From: Candidatus Binatia bacterium
Lineage (GTDB): Bacteria; Desulfobacterota; Binatia; HRBIN30; BPIQ01
Length of the DNA stretch: 64,000 nucleotides
Assembly: GCA_026004195.1 (NCBI GenBank)
Contig: BPIQ01000002.1
Location: 1,009,742 to 1,073,741 of the forward strand
Direction of reading: 5' to 3'
Shown here: piece by piece, positions 54,507 to 63,938 of the stretch
Layout: every line of letters begins with the position of its first letter
How positions within the stretch are numbered: position 1 is the stretch's first letter
The notes under the pieces: model-generated
Databases searched by the model: none
Told to the model about the DNA's origin: nothing
The model's input: the letters and a program-made list of their open reading frames with translations, nothing else
Program-made: the position numbers and the translations under genes

Positions 54507-55997
54507 TCAGCCGAGCAGGGGTTTTCGGCCTCGACTCGCTTCCTCGCGAAGCTTGTATTTCTCCACCCGCTGCGTCGAGGTCTTGGGGAGCGAGTCGCGA
54601 AACTCCCAGAAGCGGGGAACCTGAAAGCGGGCGAGCCTGGCCGAGGCGAAGGCGCGTAGTTCTTCTTCGGTCACGGGGGCCCTGGGAACGACGAACGCCT
54701 TCACCTCCTGGCCGAGAACGGGATCCGGAACGCCGACGACCGCGACCTCCGCCACCGCAGGATGCTCCCGCAGCGTCTTCTCCACGAGCACCGAAGAGAT
54801 GTTCTCGCCTCCGCGCCGGATGATGTCCTTTTTCCGGTCGACGAAGTAAAGCCAGCCGTCGCGGTCCAGGTAGCCCAGGTCACCCGTGCGGAACCACTCT
54901 CCGAAAAACGCGCGACGGGTCTCCTCGGGATCCCGGAAGTACTCGGCCAGCCGATGCGGGGACCGCACGCAGATCTCGCCCACTTCCCCCACGGGCAACT
55001 CCCTTCCCTCGTCGTCGAGAATGCGCACTTCCACCCCCGGAACCGGAGGGCCCGCGGAACCCGGGCGAGGCGACGCGCCGAAAGGCGTGATCGTCACCAC
55101 GCCGGCGTCGGTCGACCCGTAGCACTCCGCGACGTGCTCGACGCCGAACCTGCGCAGCACTTCGTCGCGAACCGGGGCGCTTCCGAGTCCCAGGACGACG
55201 CGCAAGGGGTTCGTTCGCTCGAGCTCGGAGGGCTCCTGTTGGAGCAGGATCGCGAGAATCGTCCCGAGCGTGTAGAGGACCGTCGCGCGGCACTCGTGGA
55301 CCAGAGGCCAGAAGCGCGAGGCGTGGAACGTTTCGGGGAACGCGAAGGTGGCCCCGGCCTGGAGCGCCGTCACCGCCGCACCCCAGGCGTTGCCGTGAAA
55401 AAGCGGGGTGACGGCGAGAATCGTGTCCTCGGGAACGATCCGGAGCGCCTCGAGGAAGTGGCGACCCGCCGCGCCCGTGCTCCGATGCCGGAAGAGAACT
55501 CCCTTCGGCGTTCCCGTGGTACCCGAGGTATAGAGAAGTGTGGAGGCATCCTCCGCCGTCACGCGGACGGGCGGGGGCTCGGGAGAGGCCCCCCGCAGAA
55601 GCTCCGCGAGCTCGGCCCCCGCGGTGACGACGCGTGCTTTCGGGGCGACCCTGGCGATGCGCTCGCGGTCCTCGGCCCTTGCGAAAACGACCCGGGGCTC
55701 CGCGTGACCGAGAACGTAGGAAAGCTCGGCGTCCCCGAGGGCCGGATTGATCGGGTGGAAAACCCCGCCCGCCTTCAGGATGCCGAAGGCCAGGACGAGG
55801 TATTCGAGGCGATTCCCGAGAGCGAGAGTCGCGCGATCGCCTTTCTCGAGACCGAGCCGCAGGAGCAGGTTCGCCGCCCGGTTCGTTTCGACGTCGAAGT
55901 CGGAGTACGAAACGACCCTGCCTTCGTGGCGGAGAAACGGCTTCGCCCCGTAGCGCGAGACGCGGTCCGAAAGAACGTCGAGGACGAGCTCCGCCAT
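54507..55997 (-). CDS. AMP-binding acyl-CoA ligase 2
   Basis: 496 residues from the ATG at 55997, one base after the TGA of the SDR gene; a TTG at 56006 is less likely. Motifs are LLYTSGTTGTPKGVLFRH, CYGSTDAGVV, TGDLGYLDRDGWLYFVDRKKDIIRRGGENIS and a final PKTSTQRVEKYKL with the catalytic Lys. It resembles crotonobetaine/carnitine-CoA ligase-type enzymes. It sits between an SDR and the second ligase in the leftward run. Confidence 0.92.
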   Translation of the reverse strand: MAELVLDVLSDRVSRYGAKPFLRHEGRVVSYSDFDVETNRAANLLLRLGLEKGDRATLALGNRLEYLVLAFGILKAGGVFHPINPALGDAELSYVLGHAEPRVVFARAEDRERIARVAPKARVVTAGAELAELLRGASPEPPPVRVTAEDASTLLYTSGTTGTPKGVLFRHRSTGAAGRHFLEALRIVPEDTILAVTPLFHGNAWGAAVTALQAGATFAFPETFHASRFWPLVHECRATVLYTLGTILAILLQQEPSELERTNPLRVVLGLGSAPVRDEVLRRFGVEHVAECYGSTDAGVVTITPFGASPRPGSAGPPVPGVEVRILDDEGRELPVGEVGEICVRSPHRLAEYFRDPEETRRAFFGEWFRTGDLGYLDRDGWLYFVDRKKDIIRRGGENISSVLVEKTLREHPAVAEVAVVGVPDPVLGQEVKAFVVPRAPVTEEELRAFASARLARFQVPRFWEFRDSLPKTSTQRVEKYKLREEASRGRKPLLG

Positions 55998-55998
55998 C

Positions 55999-56754
55999 TC
56001 AGGCAAGCGTGCCGCCGTCGGCGACGAGCACGGCGCCGTTCATCATCTTCGCGTCGTCCGAGGCGAGAAAGGCGATCTTTTTCGCCACGTCCTCCGGCGG
56101 CCAGGTCTGGTGGGGAATCGGGGGCGAATAGTAGGCCACGAGCTGTTTTTCGAAGTCCTCCCGGGGGATGAAGTTCTTGATGAAGGGCGAACGGATTCCC
56201 GCGGGGCAGATACAGTTGGCCCGAAGTCCGCGAGAGGCGAATTCGAGGGCCACGGACCGCGTGAAGTTCACCATTCCGGCCTTCGACGCACAGTAGTGCG
56301 CGGCGTAGGCCTGCCCGCGCAGGCCCGCGATGGAACCCACGTTCACGATGACGCCGCCGGGCGAGGCGAGCAGGTGGGGGAGCGCCGCTTTCGTCGTGTA
56401 GAACACACCGGTCATGTTCACCCCGAGAACCCGCTGCCACTCTTCCGGTTCGATTTCCTCGAGCCGGGCGCTGCGGCCCGCGCCCGCCGCGTTCACGAGG
56501 ATGTGGAGAGCCCCGAAAGCAGCCACGGCCTTTTCCACCGCGCTGCGAACCTCCTCCCAGACGGAGACGTCGCAAACCGCGCCTTGCGCCACCCCACCCG
56601 CACCCTCGATGGCCTCGATCGTCTCCCGGAGCCCCTTCCCGTCGATGTCCACGCCGAACACCCTGGCACCTTCCTCCGCGAAAAGGCGTGCCGTGGCCCG
56701 GCCCACGCCGGAACCCGCACCGGTCACGAAAAGCACCCGCTCGCGAAAACGCAT
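55999..56754 (-). CDS. SDR-family oxidoreductase
   Basis: 251 residues with TGAGSGVGRATARLF for the nucleotide, NAAGAG, and a complete Ser-Tyr-Lys site (NVGSIAGLRGQ, then YCASKAG). The ATG at 56754 shares its A with the TGA of the isochorismatase-like gene (TGATG), so the two are coupled. It probably oxidises a secondary alcohol or reduces a ketone with NAD(P)(H) in the same pathway as the flanking ligases. Confidence 0.93.
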   Translation of the reverse strand: MRFRERVLFVTGAGSGVGRATARLFAEEGARVFGVDIDGKGLRETIEAIEGAGGVAQGAVCDVSVWEEVRSAVEKAVAAFGALHILVNAAGAGRSARLEEIEPEEWQRVLGVNMTGVFYTTKAALPHLLASPGGVIVNVGSIAGLRGQAYAAHYCASKAGMVNFTRSVALEFASRGLRANCICPAGIRSPFIKNFIPREDFEKQLVAYYSPPIPHQTWPPEDVAKKIAFLASDDAKMMNGAVLVADGGTLA

Positions 56755-57392
56755 CACGCCTCCCGCTCCCCGCTCCGCCGCCAGACCTCGGCGATTTCCG
56801 TCGAATCGACCACGGCAGCGAGAAGTCGAATCGTGTTCTCGAGCACGGCTTCTGCGTATGCCTCGGGCGTGCCGGCGACACAATCCCGCGGCACCACGAC
56901 CGAGTAGCCGCAGTTGACGGCTTCGATGGTGGTGCCGAGAATCCCGACGTTCAGCGAAACGCCCGTGACCACGACCGTCTCGACGCCCAGGTTTCTCAGG
57001 AGCGCGTCGAGCTCGCTCGCGTGGAAGGGGCTCACCCCGTGCATGCGTGCGAGGACGAACTCGCCCTCGCGAGGGGCCAGCGGTGCCACGATCGCCTGAC
57101 GGGGGGAACCGGGGACGAGCGGAGGGCTCTTGCGGCTCGCGGCAAGAAGTGGGCAGTTCGCCCGCGAGCCGGCGCCGTCCTCGCGGCGCGAGGTGGTGAG
57201 GTGAAAGACGGGGACGTGGGCCTGCGAGGCCGCCTCCCGCAACCGCGCGAGATTGTCGAGGAGCCCGCGACGTTCCACGGCTTCGCGGAGCGCGGGGAAA
57301 GCCGCCTCGCGGCCCACGATGCCCTCCTGGCACTCGAAGAGCAGCAGTGCCGTGGACTCCGGACGGAGCGCGCGAGCGAGATCGAAGGGCAT
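56754..57392 (-). CDS. Isochorismatase-like hydrolase with altered triad
   Basis: 212 residues of the isochorismatase/cysteine hydrolase fold. The usual Asp in the opening strand is Glu (LLLFECQEG). The usual Lys region reads FVLARMHGVSPF, with no clear Lys. The position of the nucleophilic Cys is Gly in TGVSLNVGILGTTIEAVNCGY. True isochorismatases also have Gly at the Cys position, and I recall a similar NVG form in actinobacterial relatives, so this is probably a natural subgroup. The reaction is unknown. It lies five bases downstream of an amidohydrolase gene. Confidence 0.85.
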   Translation of the reverse strand: MPFDLARALRPESTALLLFECQEGIVGREAAFPALREAVERRGLLDNLARLREAASQAHVPVFHLTTSRREDGAGSRANCPLLAASRKSPPLVPGSPRQAIVAPLAPREGEFVLARMHGVSPFHASELDALLRNLGVETVVVTGVSLNVGILGTTIEAVNCGYSVVVPRDCVAGTPEAYAEAVLENTIRLLAAVVDSTEIAEVWRRSGEREA

Positions 57393-57397
57393 CCGAT

Positions 57398-58465
57398 TCA
57401 GAAGGGAATCCCGTACAGGACCGACGCGTTCTCCCCCAGGATGCGTTCCTTCGAGCGCCGGGAGAGGTCGTTGCGCTCCGCGATCAGCTTGACCGTGTTC
57501 GGGAACTTGCAGTCCCAGTGGTAGTAGTCCGACGCGTAGACGATCTTGTGGTCGCCGCACACTTTGGCCACGTAGCCGAGCATCTGTTCGTCGGGGTCGC
57601 AACCGATGAAGCAGTTGCCGTCGAGAAAGTACTCGCTCGGCTTGCGGTCGATGTTCGGCGCCTGCTCGGGCATGAGCTCGTAGTGCTCGTCGAGTCGCTC
57701 GAGCCAGAAGGGAAGCCAGCCGCAACCCGATTCCATGAAGGCGACACGCAGCTTCGGAAAGCGGTGGAGAATCCCGCCCACGGTGAAACAGTCGAGCGCG
57801 ATCATGTTGCCGAGGGGGTGGGTGATGGCGTGGACTTCGAGCCGCGTGCGGAAGCGGTCGACGGCGATCGGGTACTGGTCGGGGGCCTGCCCGCCGCCGT
57901 GGACGCAGACGGCGGCCCCGAGCCTTTCGGCCTCGGCCCACACGACGTCGAAAGACGGGTCGTCGAGATTTTTGTCCCGGATGTGCTGCGGCGTCACCAT
58001 CCCCACGAGCCCGAGCTCCGTCACCGCGCGCCTGAGCTCGGCAGCCGCCGCTTCGGGGTCGATCATGGGAAGTTTCGCCACGGCCTTGATCCGGTCCGGC
58101 GCATGGCGGCAGAACTCGGCCTTCGCGTCGTTCATCGTCCGGCAAAGCGCGACCGCGAAGTCGCGATCGAGCATCGCCCACTCCTCGCCGGCGCCGCCGG
58201 GAAAGGTGACCGTGACATCGATCCCTTCGAGGTCCATGTCGCGCAGGCGTTCCTCCGGGTCGTACATTCCCGGGCGCATCTCGAAGTCGTCGCCTCTCCG
58301 GGCCGTCCCGCCGCCGGGAAGCGTGAGCCGCCCGTAGTGCTCCGCGCACCTTTGCCGGAAGCGTTCCATCGTCTCCCGGAACTCCGGGGGGATTTTCTCT
58401 CTCCAGTTCTTCGCCTCACCCCCGTGGCCGTCCGCGTCGATCACCCGGAATCCGTACCTGCCCAT
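57398..58465 (-). CDS. Amidohydrolase-2 family protein
   Basis: 355 residues. The metal motif at the start is VIDADGHGG, a D-x-D-x-H variant of the usual D-x-H. Other blocks are AVCVHGGGQAPD, AFMESGCGWLPFWLERLDEHY and YASDYYHWDCKFP with the final Asp. These features match the amidohydrolase-2/ACMSD-like family of hydrolases and decarboxylases. It is separated by 48 bases from the alcohol dehydrogenase gene and coupled closely to the isochorismatase-like gene. A paralogue of a different subgroup is at 29.1 kb. Confidence 0.88.
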   Translation of the reverse strand: MGRYGFRVIDADGHGGEAKNWREKIPPEFRETMERFRQRCAEHYGRLTLPGGGTARRGDDFEMRPGMYDPEERLRDMDLEGIDVTVTFPGGAGEEWAMLDRDFAVALCRTMNDAKAEFCRHAPDRIKAVAKLPMIDPEAAAAELRRAVTELGLVGMVTPQHIRDKNLDDPSFDVVWAEAERLGAAVCVHGGGQAPDQYPIAVDRFRTRLEVHAITHPLGNMIALDCFTVGGILHRFPKLRVAFMESGCGWLPFWLERLDEHYELMPEQAPNIDRKPSEYFLDGNCFIGCDPDEQMLGYVAKVCGDHKIVYASDYYHWDCKFPNTVKLIAERNDLSRRSKERILGENASVLYGIPF

Positions 58466-58513
58466 GGTTTTCTTCCTCCTCGTTGCCCTTTTTCGCTTGC
58501 CGCGTCCTCTTCC

Positions 58514-59581
58514 TCACGCGATGGAAAACACCCCTCGAGCCAGAGCACCCTGCCGCAGGTCCCCGATCGCCGTCTCGAACTCCTCGAGCCGATAGCGGCG
58601 CGTGACGAGCTCGTCGATCTTCAGTCGCCCGGAGAGATAGAGGTCGGCGAGGACGGGGAAGTCCCGCCGCGGCCGGGCCGTTCCGTACCGGCAGCCGAGG
58701 ATGGCCTTGTTCTGGTAGAGCGCCTGGACGACGAAGTCGACCGAAGACCCGATCTTGGGAACCCCCACGATCACGAGAGAGCCACCCGGGGCGAGACACT
58801 CGAGAGCTTGCCGGATCACGGCCGTGTTCCCCACGGCTTCGAAGGCGTAGTCCACGCCGCCTCCCGTGAAGTCGCGGATGGCTGCGACCGGGTCGTCCCG
58901 GGAGGCGTCGACGGTGTGCGTCGCCCCGAAGCGCCGGGCCCACTCGAGCTTGTGGGGAAGGACGTCCACAGCGACGATTTTCGAGGCGCCCGAGAGAACG
59001 CCGCCCTGGATGCAGTTGAGCCCGATGCCGCCGGCACCGAAGACCGCCATCGTGGCTCCGACCTCCACTCGCGCCCGGTTCACGACGGCTCCCACGCCCG
59101 TCATGATGCCGCAGCCGATGAGAGCCGCGCACTCGAAAGGCACGCGCGAGTCGATCGGGATGGCGCTCTGCTCGAGAACGACGGTGCTCTCGCAGAACGC
59201 CGACGTGTTGGCGAACTGGTAGAGCCTCCTCTCGCCCATCCGGAACGGCTGGCGGAAACGGGGAGCGTTCCGGCACTCGGTGGGGCGCCCCACCTCGCAC
59301 GCGGAGCAGCGCCCGCAGTGGGCGAGGGTCGAGAGAACCACCGTGTCGCCCTCGCGGACACTCGTCACCCCCGGTCCCCTCTTTTCCACGACGCCCGCGC
59401 CCTCGTGCCCGAGAACGACCGGCGTCGGGTAGGGAATTTGCCGTTCCACGACGCTCAGGTCGGAGTGACAGAGACCCGCGGCGCGGAGACGAACCTGGAC
59501 CTCGCCCGGACCCGGCTCCTCGAGCGTCACCTCCTCGAGACGGGCGGGCTCCTCGGGCCCCGAGTAGACGACGGCCAGCAC
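58514..59581 (-). CDS. Zinc-dependent alcohol dehydrogenase (MDR)
   Basis: 355 residues from a GTG at 59581. Catalytic zinc ligands are Cys in GLCHSDLS and the GHEGAG His; the structural zinc is held by the Cys cluster in HCGRCSACEVGRPTEC. GAGGIGLNCIQGG binds NAD. It belongs to the class I/III alcohol dehydrogenase group, close to mycothiol- or glutathione-type and aryl-alcohol enzymes. It would oxidise an alcohol to the aldehyde used by the aldehyde dehydrogenase encoded nearby. It begins three bases after the D-aminoacylase-like gene. Confidence 0.93.
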   Translation of the reverse strand: MLAVVYSGPEEPARLEEVTLEEPGPGEVQVRLRAAGLCHSDLSVVERQIPYPTPVVLGHEGAGVVEKRGPGVTSVREGDTVVLSTLAHCGRCSACEVGRPTECRNAPRFRQPFRMGERRLYQFANTSAFCESTVVLEQSAIPIDSRVPFECAALIGCGIMTGVGAVVNRARVEVGATMAVFGAGGIGLNCIQGGVLSGASKIVAVDVLPHKLEWARRFGATHTVDASRDDPVAAIRDFTGGGVDYAFEAVGNTAVIRQALECLAPGGSLVIVGVPKIGSSVDFVVQALYQNKAILGCRYGTARPRRDFPVLADLYLSGRLKIDELVTRRYRLEEFETAIGDLRQGALARGVFSIA

Positions 59582-59584
59582 GTT

Positions 59585-61294
59585 TCAGCTCCGGGGGTTT
59601 CCGATCCGGATGACTCGTCCGGGCCGAGCGCCCGTGAGCTCTCCGTTCTCCACGATCACTTCCCCGTTCACGAGAACTCGCACCACCCCTTCGGGCCGAA
59701 CCTGCCAGCGTTCCTCGCCGCCCGGCATGTCGCGAACGAGCTGCTTTTTCCCGAGCCGGATCCTTTCCGGGTCGAACATCAGGATGTCCGCGGCGTACCC
59801 TCGCGCGAGAAGACCCCGCCCCCGCATCCCGGTGATCATCGCCGGCACGTGCGTGATCCTACGGACCCCCTCCTCGAGGGAGAAAATCCCGCGGTCCAGA
59901 AGCCAGGACCGGATGTAGTACGTCGACCATTCGGCCCCGTCGTCCCGGTCGGCGTGGGCCCCGCCGTCGCCGGTGCCCACGATCATGTGCAGATTCCGCT
60001 GGGACTCCGCGTTCGCAGCGATCCATTCCTCGTTCTCGCTGTTCCAGACGAACTGCGTCTCGAGGTTGTCCTCGACGACGAGGTCGAGGATGACGTCGGC
60101 GGGATGGACGCCGCGGCTTCTCGCGATCTCGGCCACGCTTTTCCCCTCGAGCTCGGGGTGGGCGAGAGACCGGTCGACGAACACGGTGTGCATCGGCGGC
60201 GGCGGCAGCGTGGAGCCCTTGCTTCCGTCCGTGTTCGGATGGTCGAGCGCTTCGCGGAACTTCGGTCGGAGCTCCCGGTTGCGCATCCGCGCGAGCCTCT
60301 CGGCCGCGTCGAGCGAGGAGAGGTCGCGCCAGTGGAACACGCCGTCGAAAAGGCTCGTGCCGCGCCGGAAGTTGAAAGGACGCATGAAAGGCTGGGTTCG
60401 CAGGATGGAATAGACGGCCGCGCCCTGCCGCCTCGCTTCCGCGAGAAAGCGCGTCTGGTCCTCCCACATCTCGCGGCGGCCCGGCCGGTAACCCATCCCC
60501 TGGATGATCACGGGGAGCCCCGAACGGTGGGCGAGCTCGACGAGCCTCCGGCGGTCCTCTTCGTCGAGCCCCTGCACGGCGCTCTTGGGAAGGTAGGAAA
60601 TGCTCCCTGCCCCCCCTTCCCCGGCCGCCTCCGCGAGCTGCGCCACTTCCTCGAAGGTGCCCCAGCGGGAGGGGACGGGTTGGTTCCTCTGGTCCACGTG
60701 TGTCGGGGCGTGGGAAGAAGAAAACCCCGCTGCCCCTGCCGCCATGGCCTCGCGAACCAGATCTTTCATCCGCTCGATTTCTTCGGGCGTGGCCTCTCGT
60801 TCGGAAGCCGCCTCTTTCATGACGTAACGCCGTACGGCCGAGTGCCCGACGTAGAAGGCCGCGTTGACACCGAGACGGCGGTCGAGGGCTTCGAGAAAGG
60901 ACGGGAACGAATCCCAGTCCCACGGGAGCCCGTTCTCGAGGACCTTCGGCGACATGCCCTCGACTTTCGCGAAAAGCGCGACGAGGTAGTCGTGGTCGTC
61001 CGGCGCGCACGGGGCGATCGAGTACCCGCAGTTGCCGGCGACGACCGACGTGACCCCGTGGTAGCACGACGAGGTGGCGTAAGGTTCGAAGGTGAGCTGC
61101 GGGTCGTAGTGCGTGTGCGCGTCCACGATCCCGGGCATGACGACGAGCCCGTCCGCGTCGAGAACTCGCTTGGCACCCGTGAGCCGGCCGATGTCCGTGA
61201 CGATGCCGTCGCGGATTCCCACGTCGGCCGTGCGCATGGGAAGGCCCGAACCGTCGACGACCCTTCCACCCTTGATGATCGTGTCGAAAGCCAT
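59585..61294 (-). CDS. N-acyl-D-amino-acid deacylase-like amidohydrolase
   Basis: 569 residues from the ATG at 61294. The frame stays open to 62,755, but the extra part is antisense-type noise over the aldehyde dehydrogenase. Metal ligands are HTHYDPQ near residue 70, SHAPTH, and the Asp of GTGDGGAHADR. It is of the amidohydrolase-3/D-aminoacylase family and would hydrolyse an N-acyl or similar cyclic amide bond. It begins 35 bases after the aldehyde dehydrogenase gene. True D-aminoacylases are about 480 residues, so this is a longer subgroup. Confidence 0.9.
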   Translation of the reverse strand: MAFDTIIKGGRVVDGSGLPMRTADVGIRDGIVTDIGRLTGAKRVLDADGLVVMPGIVDAHTHYDPQLTFEPYATSSCYHGVTSVVAGNCGYSIAPCAPDDHDYLVALFAKVEGMSPKVLENGLPWDWDSFPSFLEALDRRLGVNAAFYVGHSAVRRYVMKEAASEREATPEEIERMKDLVREAMAAGAAGFSSSHAPTHVDQRNQPVPSRWGTFEEVAQLAEAAGEGGAGSISYLPKSAVQGLDEEDRRRLVELAHRSGLPVIIQGMGYRPGRREMWEDQTRFLAEARRQGAAVYSILRTQPFMRPFNFRRGTSLFDGVFHWRDLSSLDAAERLARMRNRELRPKFREALDHPNTDGSKGSTLPPPPMHTVFVDRSLAHPELEGKSVAEIARSRGVHPADVILDLVVEDNLETQFVWNSENEEWIAANAESQRNLHMIVGTGDGGAHADRDDGAEWSTYYIRSWLLDRGIFSLEEGVRRITHVPAMITGMRGRGLLARGYAADILMFDPERIRLGKKQLVRDMPGGEERWQVRPEGVVRVLVNGEVIVENGELTGARPGRVIRIGNPRS

Positions 61295-61329
61295 GAAGTC
61301 CCTCTTCTTGCCTCGTGTCGTTCCCGGCC

Positions 61330-62796
61330 TTACATGGTCCAGCCGATGTACTTGAGCTCCGTGTACGCCTCCATCGCGTACTTTCCGCCGTCCCGACCGA
61401 CACCGCTTTTCTTGTAGCCCCCGAAGGGGGCGTCCGCTTGCAGCGGACTTCCGTTCACCTGCACGGTGCCGGCCCGGAGTGCTTCCGCTACGCGAAGCGC
61501 TCGACCGAAATCCCGTGTCCAGACGTAGCCGTAGAGGCCGTACTCCGAATCGTTGGCGAGAGCCACGGCCTCCTCCTCGTCGCGGAACGGCATGGCGACG
61601 AGGACCGGGCCGAAAATTTCCTCCCGCGCGATCGTCATGTCGTTCGTCGCCTCGACGAAAAGCGTGGGTTCGTAGAAAAAACCCCTCGGGAAGCCTTCGG
61701 GCCTCCGCCCTCCGCACGCGAGCCGGGCGCCCTCGGAGAGACCCCTGGCGACGTAGTTCTCGACACGCTCGAGCTGCGCCCGGGAAACGAGCGGGCCCAT
61801 GACCACTTCGGGATCCCGCGGGTCCCCGATCCGGATCCGCTCGGCGAACTCGACGAGCCGCCTCGTGAAGCTCTCGTACACGGACTCCTCGACGAGAAGG
61901 CGGGTTCCCAGGATGCACGCCTGCCCTGCGTGGAACGTCCACACGGTGGCCGCGTTCGCGAGGGCGCGATCGAGGTCGGCATCGGCGAAGACCACGTTGG
62001 GCGACTTGCCTCCGAGCTCGAGGAGAAGCCGCTTGACTCCGCGGCCCGCGGCCTCGTAGATGCGCGCGCCCACGGCAGAGCTTCCGGTGAAGGAGATCAT
62101 GTCCACGTCGGGCGAGGTCGTCAGGGCTTCGCCGATCTCCGGACCCGAGCCGCAGACGAAGTTCACCACACCCGGCGGCAGCACCTCGGCCGCGATGGCG
62201 CAGAGCTCGGCCACGCCGAGAGGGTCGACGGGCGAAGGCTTCACGACGACCGTGTTGCCGCACGCGAGCGCAGGACCGATCTTCCCCGCGCAATTCGTCA
62301 TCGGGAAGTTGAAAGGCGTGATGCAGGCCACGACCCCGACCGGTTCTCTCCGGGCGAGCCCGGCCGAAAAAACGGGAGCGCCCTGCGGATGCGGGACGGG
62401 GCGCGGGGGGAAACTTTCCTCGTAGGATTCTTCGGCGAGATCGGCGTACCGCTCGAGCCGCACGGCGACGGCCCCCACCTGCTGCGGTTCCGCGATGCGA
62501 CGCACCGCGCCGGTCTCGGCGATCGCGAGCTCGACGAGCTCGGGCATCCGGGCGCGGAAGCGACGGGCGATCTCGCGGAGCATGGCGGCCCGCTCTCGGC
62601 CGCTCGTCTTCCGCCAGCTCCCCTCCTCGAAAGCCCGCCGCGCCGCCCGGGCCGCCGCCAGGGCTTGCTCCACCGAGGCTTCGGGAGCGAAGCCCACGAC
62701 CTCTTCGGTGGCGGGATTCACGACCGGGTACCGTCCGCGGGCCGCGGGTTCCCACGTGCCGCCGATCAGGACTCGGTCGCGATCCACCGTTTCCAT
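61330..62796 (-). CDS. NAD(P)-dependent aldehyde dehydrogenase
   Basis: 488 residues, typical length. Catalytic Glu is in LLLELGGKSPN and catalytic Cys in FHAGQACILGTRL; ITPFNFPMTNCAGKIGPAL and the final APFGGYKKSGVGRDGG are standard. It oxidises an aldehyde to the acid and fits downstream of the alcohol dehydrogenase encoded in the same run, with the acid then going to a CoA ligase (inference). It lies 13 bases after the LLM gene. Confidence 0.94.
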   Translation of the reverse strand: METVDRDRVLIGGTWEPAARGRYPVVNPATEEVVGFAPEASVEQALAAARAARRAFEEGSWRKTSGRERAAMLREIARRFRARMPELVELAIAETGAVRRIAEPQQVGAVAVRLERYADLAEESYEESFPPRPVPHPQGAPVFSAGLARREPVGVVACITPFNFPMTNCAGKIGPALACGNTVVVKPSPVDPLGVAELCAIAAEVLPPGVVNFVCGSGPEIGEALTTSPDVDMISFTGSSAVGARIYEAAGRGVKRLLLELGGKSPNVVFADADLDRALANAATVWTFHAGQACILGTRLLVEESVYESFTRRLVEFAERIRIGDPRDPEVVMGPLVSRAQLERVENYVARGLSEGARLACGGRRPEGFPRGFFYEPTLFVEATNDMTIAREEIFGPVLVAMPFRDEEEAVALANDSEYGLYGYVWTRDFGRALRVAEALRAGTVQVNGSPLQADAPFGGYKKSGVGRDGGKYAMEAYTELKYIGWTM

Positions 62797-62809
62797 CTCG
62801 CGCCGGCGC

Positions 62810-63938
62810 TCAGGCCGCCTGCTGCTTTTTGAGCTGTTCTTCCCGCTGACGCGTCGTGCTGTGGACGGGGTCCTTGTCGAACTTCGGGATCACGTACTTG
62901 CCGAAGGTTTCGATCGACTGGAGCACGTACTTCTGGTCGAGGACGAGTGTCAAGGGAGAGTAGATGAGCTGGTCGACCCCGATGGCTTCGTACATTTCCA
63001 CGACACGCGAGATCTCTTCGGGGTCTCCGATCTGCCTTCCGCCGATCTTGAGTCTCTCCTTGAGTTCTTTCGGCGTCGGCGGCGGCAGTTTCGGGATCGG
63101 CCCCTCTTTCGGGAGCCCGGCAGGACGGGGCACCGAGTCGAGCCACTGGAAAAAGACGCGCGAGAACTCCTCCGTGCGCGCCTTGCAGTAGAGCTCGCGG
63201 GCGAGGTCGCCGTCCTCGAGACAGAGCATGCTCGTCGTGACGGCGATGTTGTTGTTGATGTAGCCACCCACCGGATTTTTGCAGCGCTGGACGGCTTCCT
63301 TGTAGTTCCGGACGTGTTCTTCGATCTCCGCCGGCGTGCCGAACGTGAAACAGAGCGCCCCGAGGCCGAGTTCACCCGCCTCGACGAACGTCGAGGGACT
63401 CGAACACGCGAGCCAGAGCGGCGGATGCGGCTTCGTGTAGGGCTTCGGGACGATGTCCCGCTTGGGAACGCTGAAGTACTTTCCACGGTACTCGTACGGT
63501 TCGTCCCGCCACATCCTCGGGATCTGTTCGAGGGCTTCCCTCCACATGGGCTTCGTCTCGGCGGCCGAGGGGATCCCGAATCCTGCCCACTCCGCGGTGG
63601 AGGACCCCCTTCCCGTGCCGAACTCGACGCGGCCTTCCGAGAGATGGTCCATGGTGGCGATTCGCTCGGCCACGCGGACGGGGTGGTTCACGGGAGGAGT
63701 GATGTTCACGATGGCGTGTCCGACGTGGATGACGCTTGGTTCTCGCCGCGACCCAGCTCAGGTACACCTCGGGAGCGGGCTGGTGGGAATAGACCTTCAG
63801 GAAGTGGTGCTCCGGCGCCCAGTTGTACTTGAACCCCGCGGCATCGACGGCAATCGAGACCTCGAGCTCGCGGTGGAAGCGAGAATGTTCCGAGTCGTCT
63901 TCGGGCACGTGCATGTGGGAAAAAATCCCGAACTCCAT
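62810..63938 (-). pseudogene. LLM-class flavin oxidoreductase, frameshifted
   Basis: The ATG at 63938, with a GGGAGGAAG site, begins MEFGIFSHMHVPEDD and continues with AAGFKYNWAPEHHF to LSWVAART. The family continues in another frame with VIHVGHAIVNITPPVNHPVRVAERIATMDHLSEGR and runs to 62810. The join is near 63,735, where one base seems inserted or two are missing. Combined length (about 375 residues) and motifs are those of luciferase-like monooxygenases that use reduced flavin. The rest of the gene shows no decay, so a sequencing error or recent mutation is likely. It is the first gene of the leftward run. Confidence 0.82.

Noticed and set aside
57347..61417. A 1356-residue open frame on the + strand
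   Set aside because: It is antisense to four well-identified leftward genes (isochorismatase-like, amidohydrolase, alcohol dehydrogenase, D-aminoacylase-like). High G+C keeps such frames open. It shows no family motif.
61295..62755. N-terminal extension of the D-aminoacylase-like frame by 487 residues
   Set aside because: The extension lies over the aldehyde dehydrogenase gene in another frame. The family N-terminus begins exactly at the ATG at 61294.
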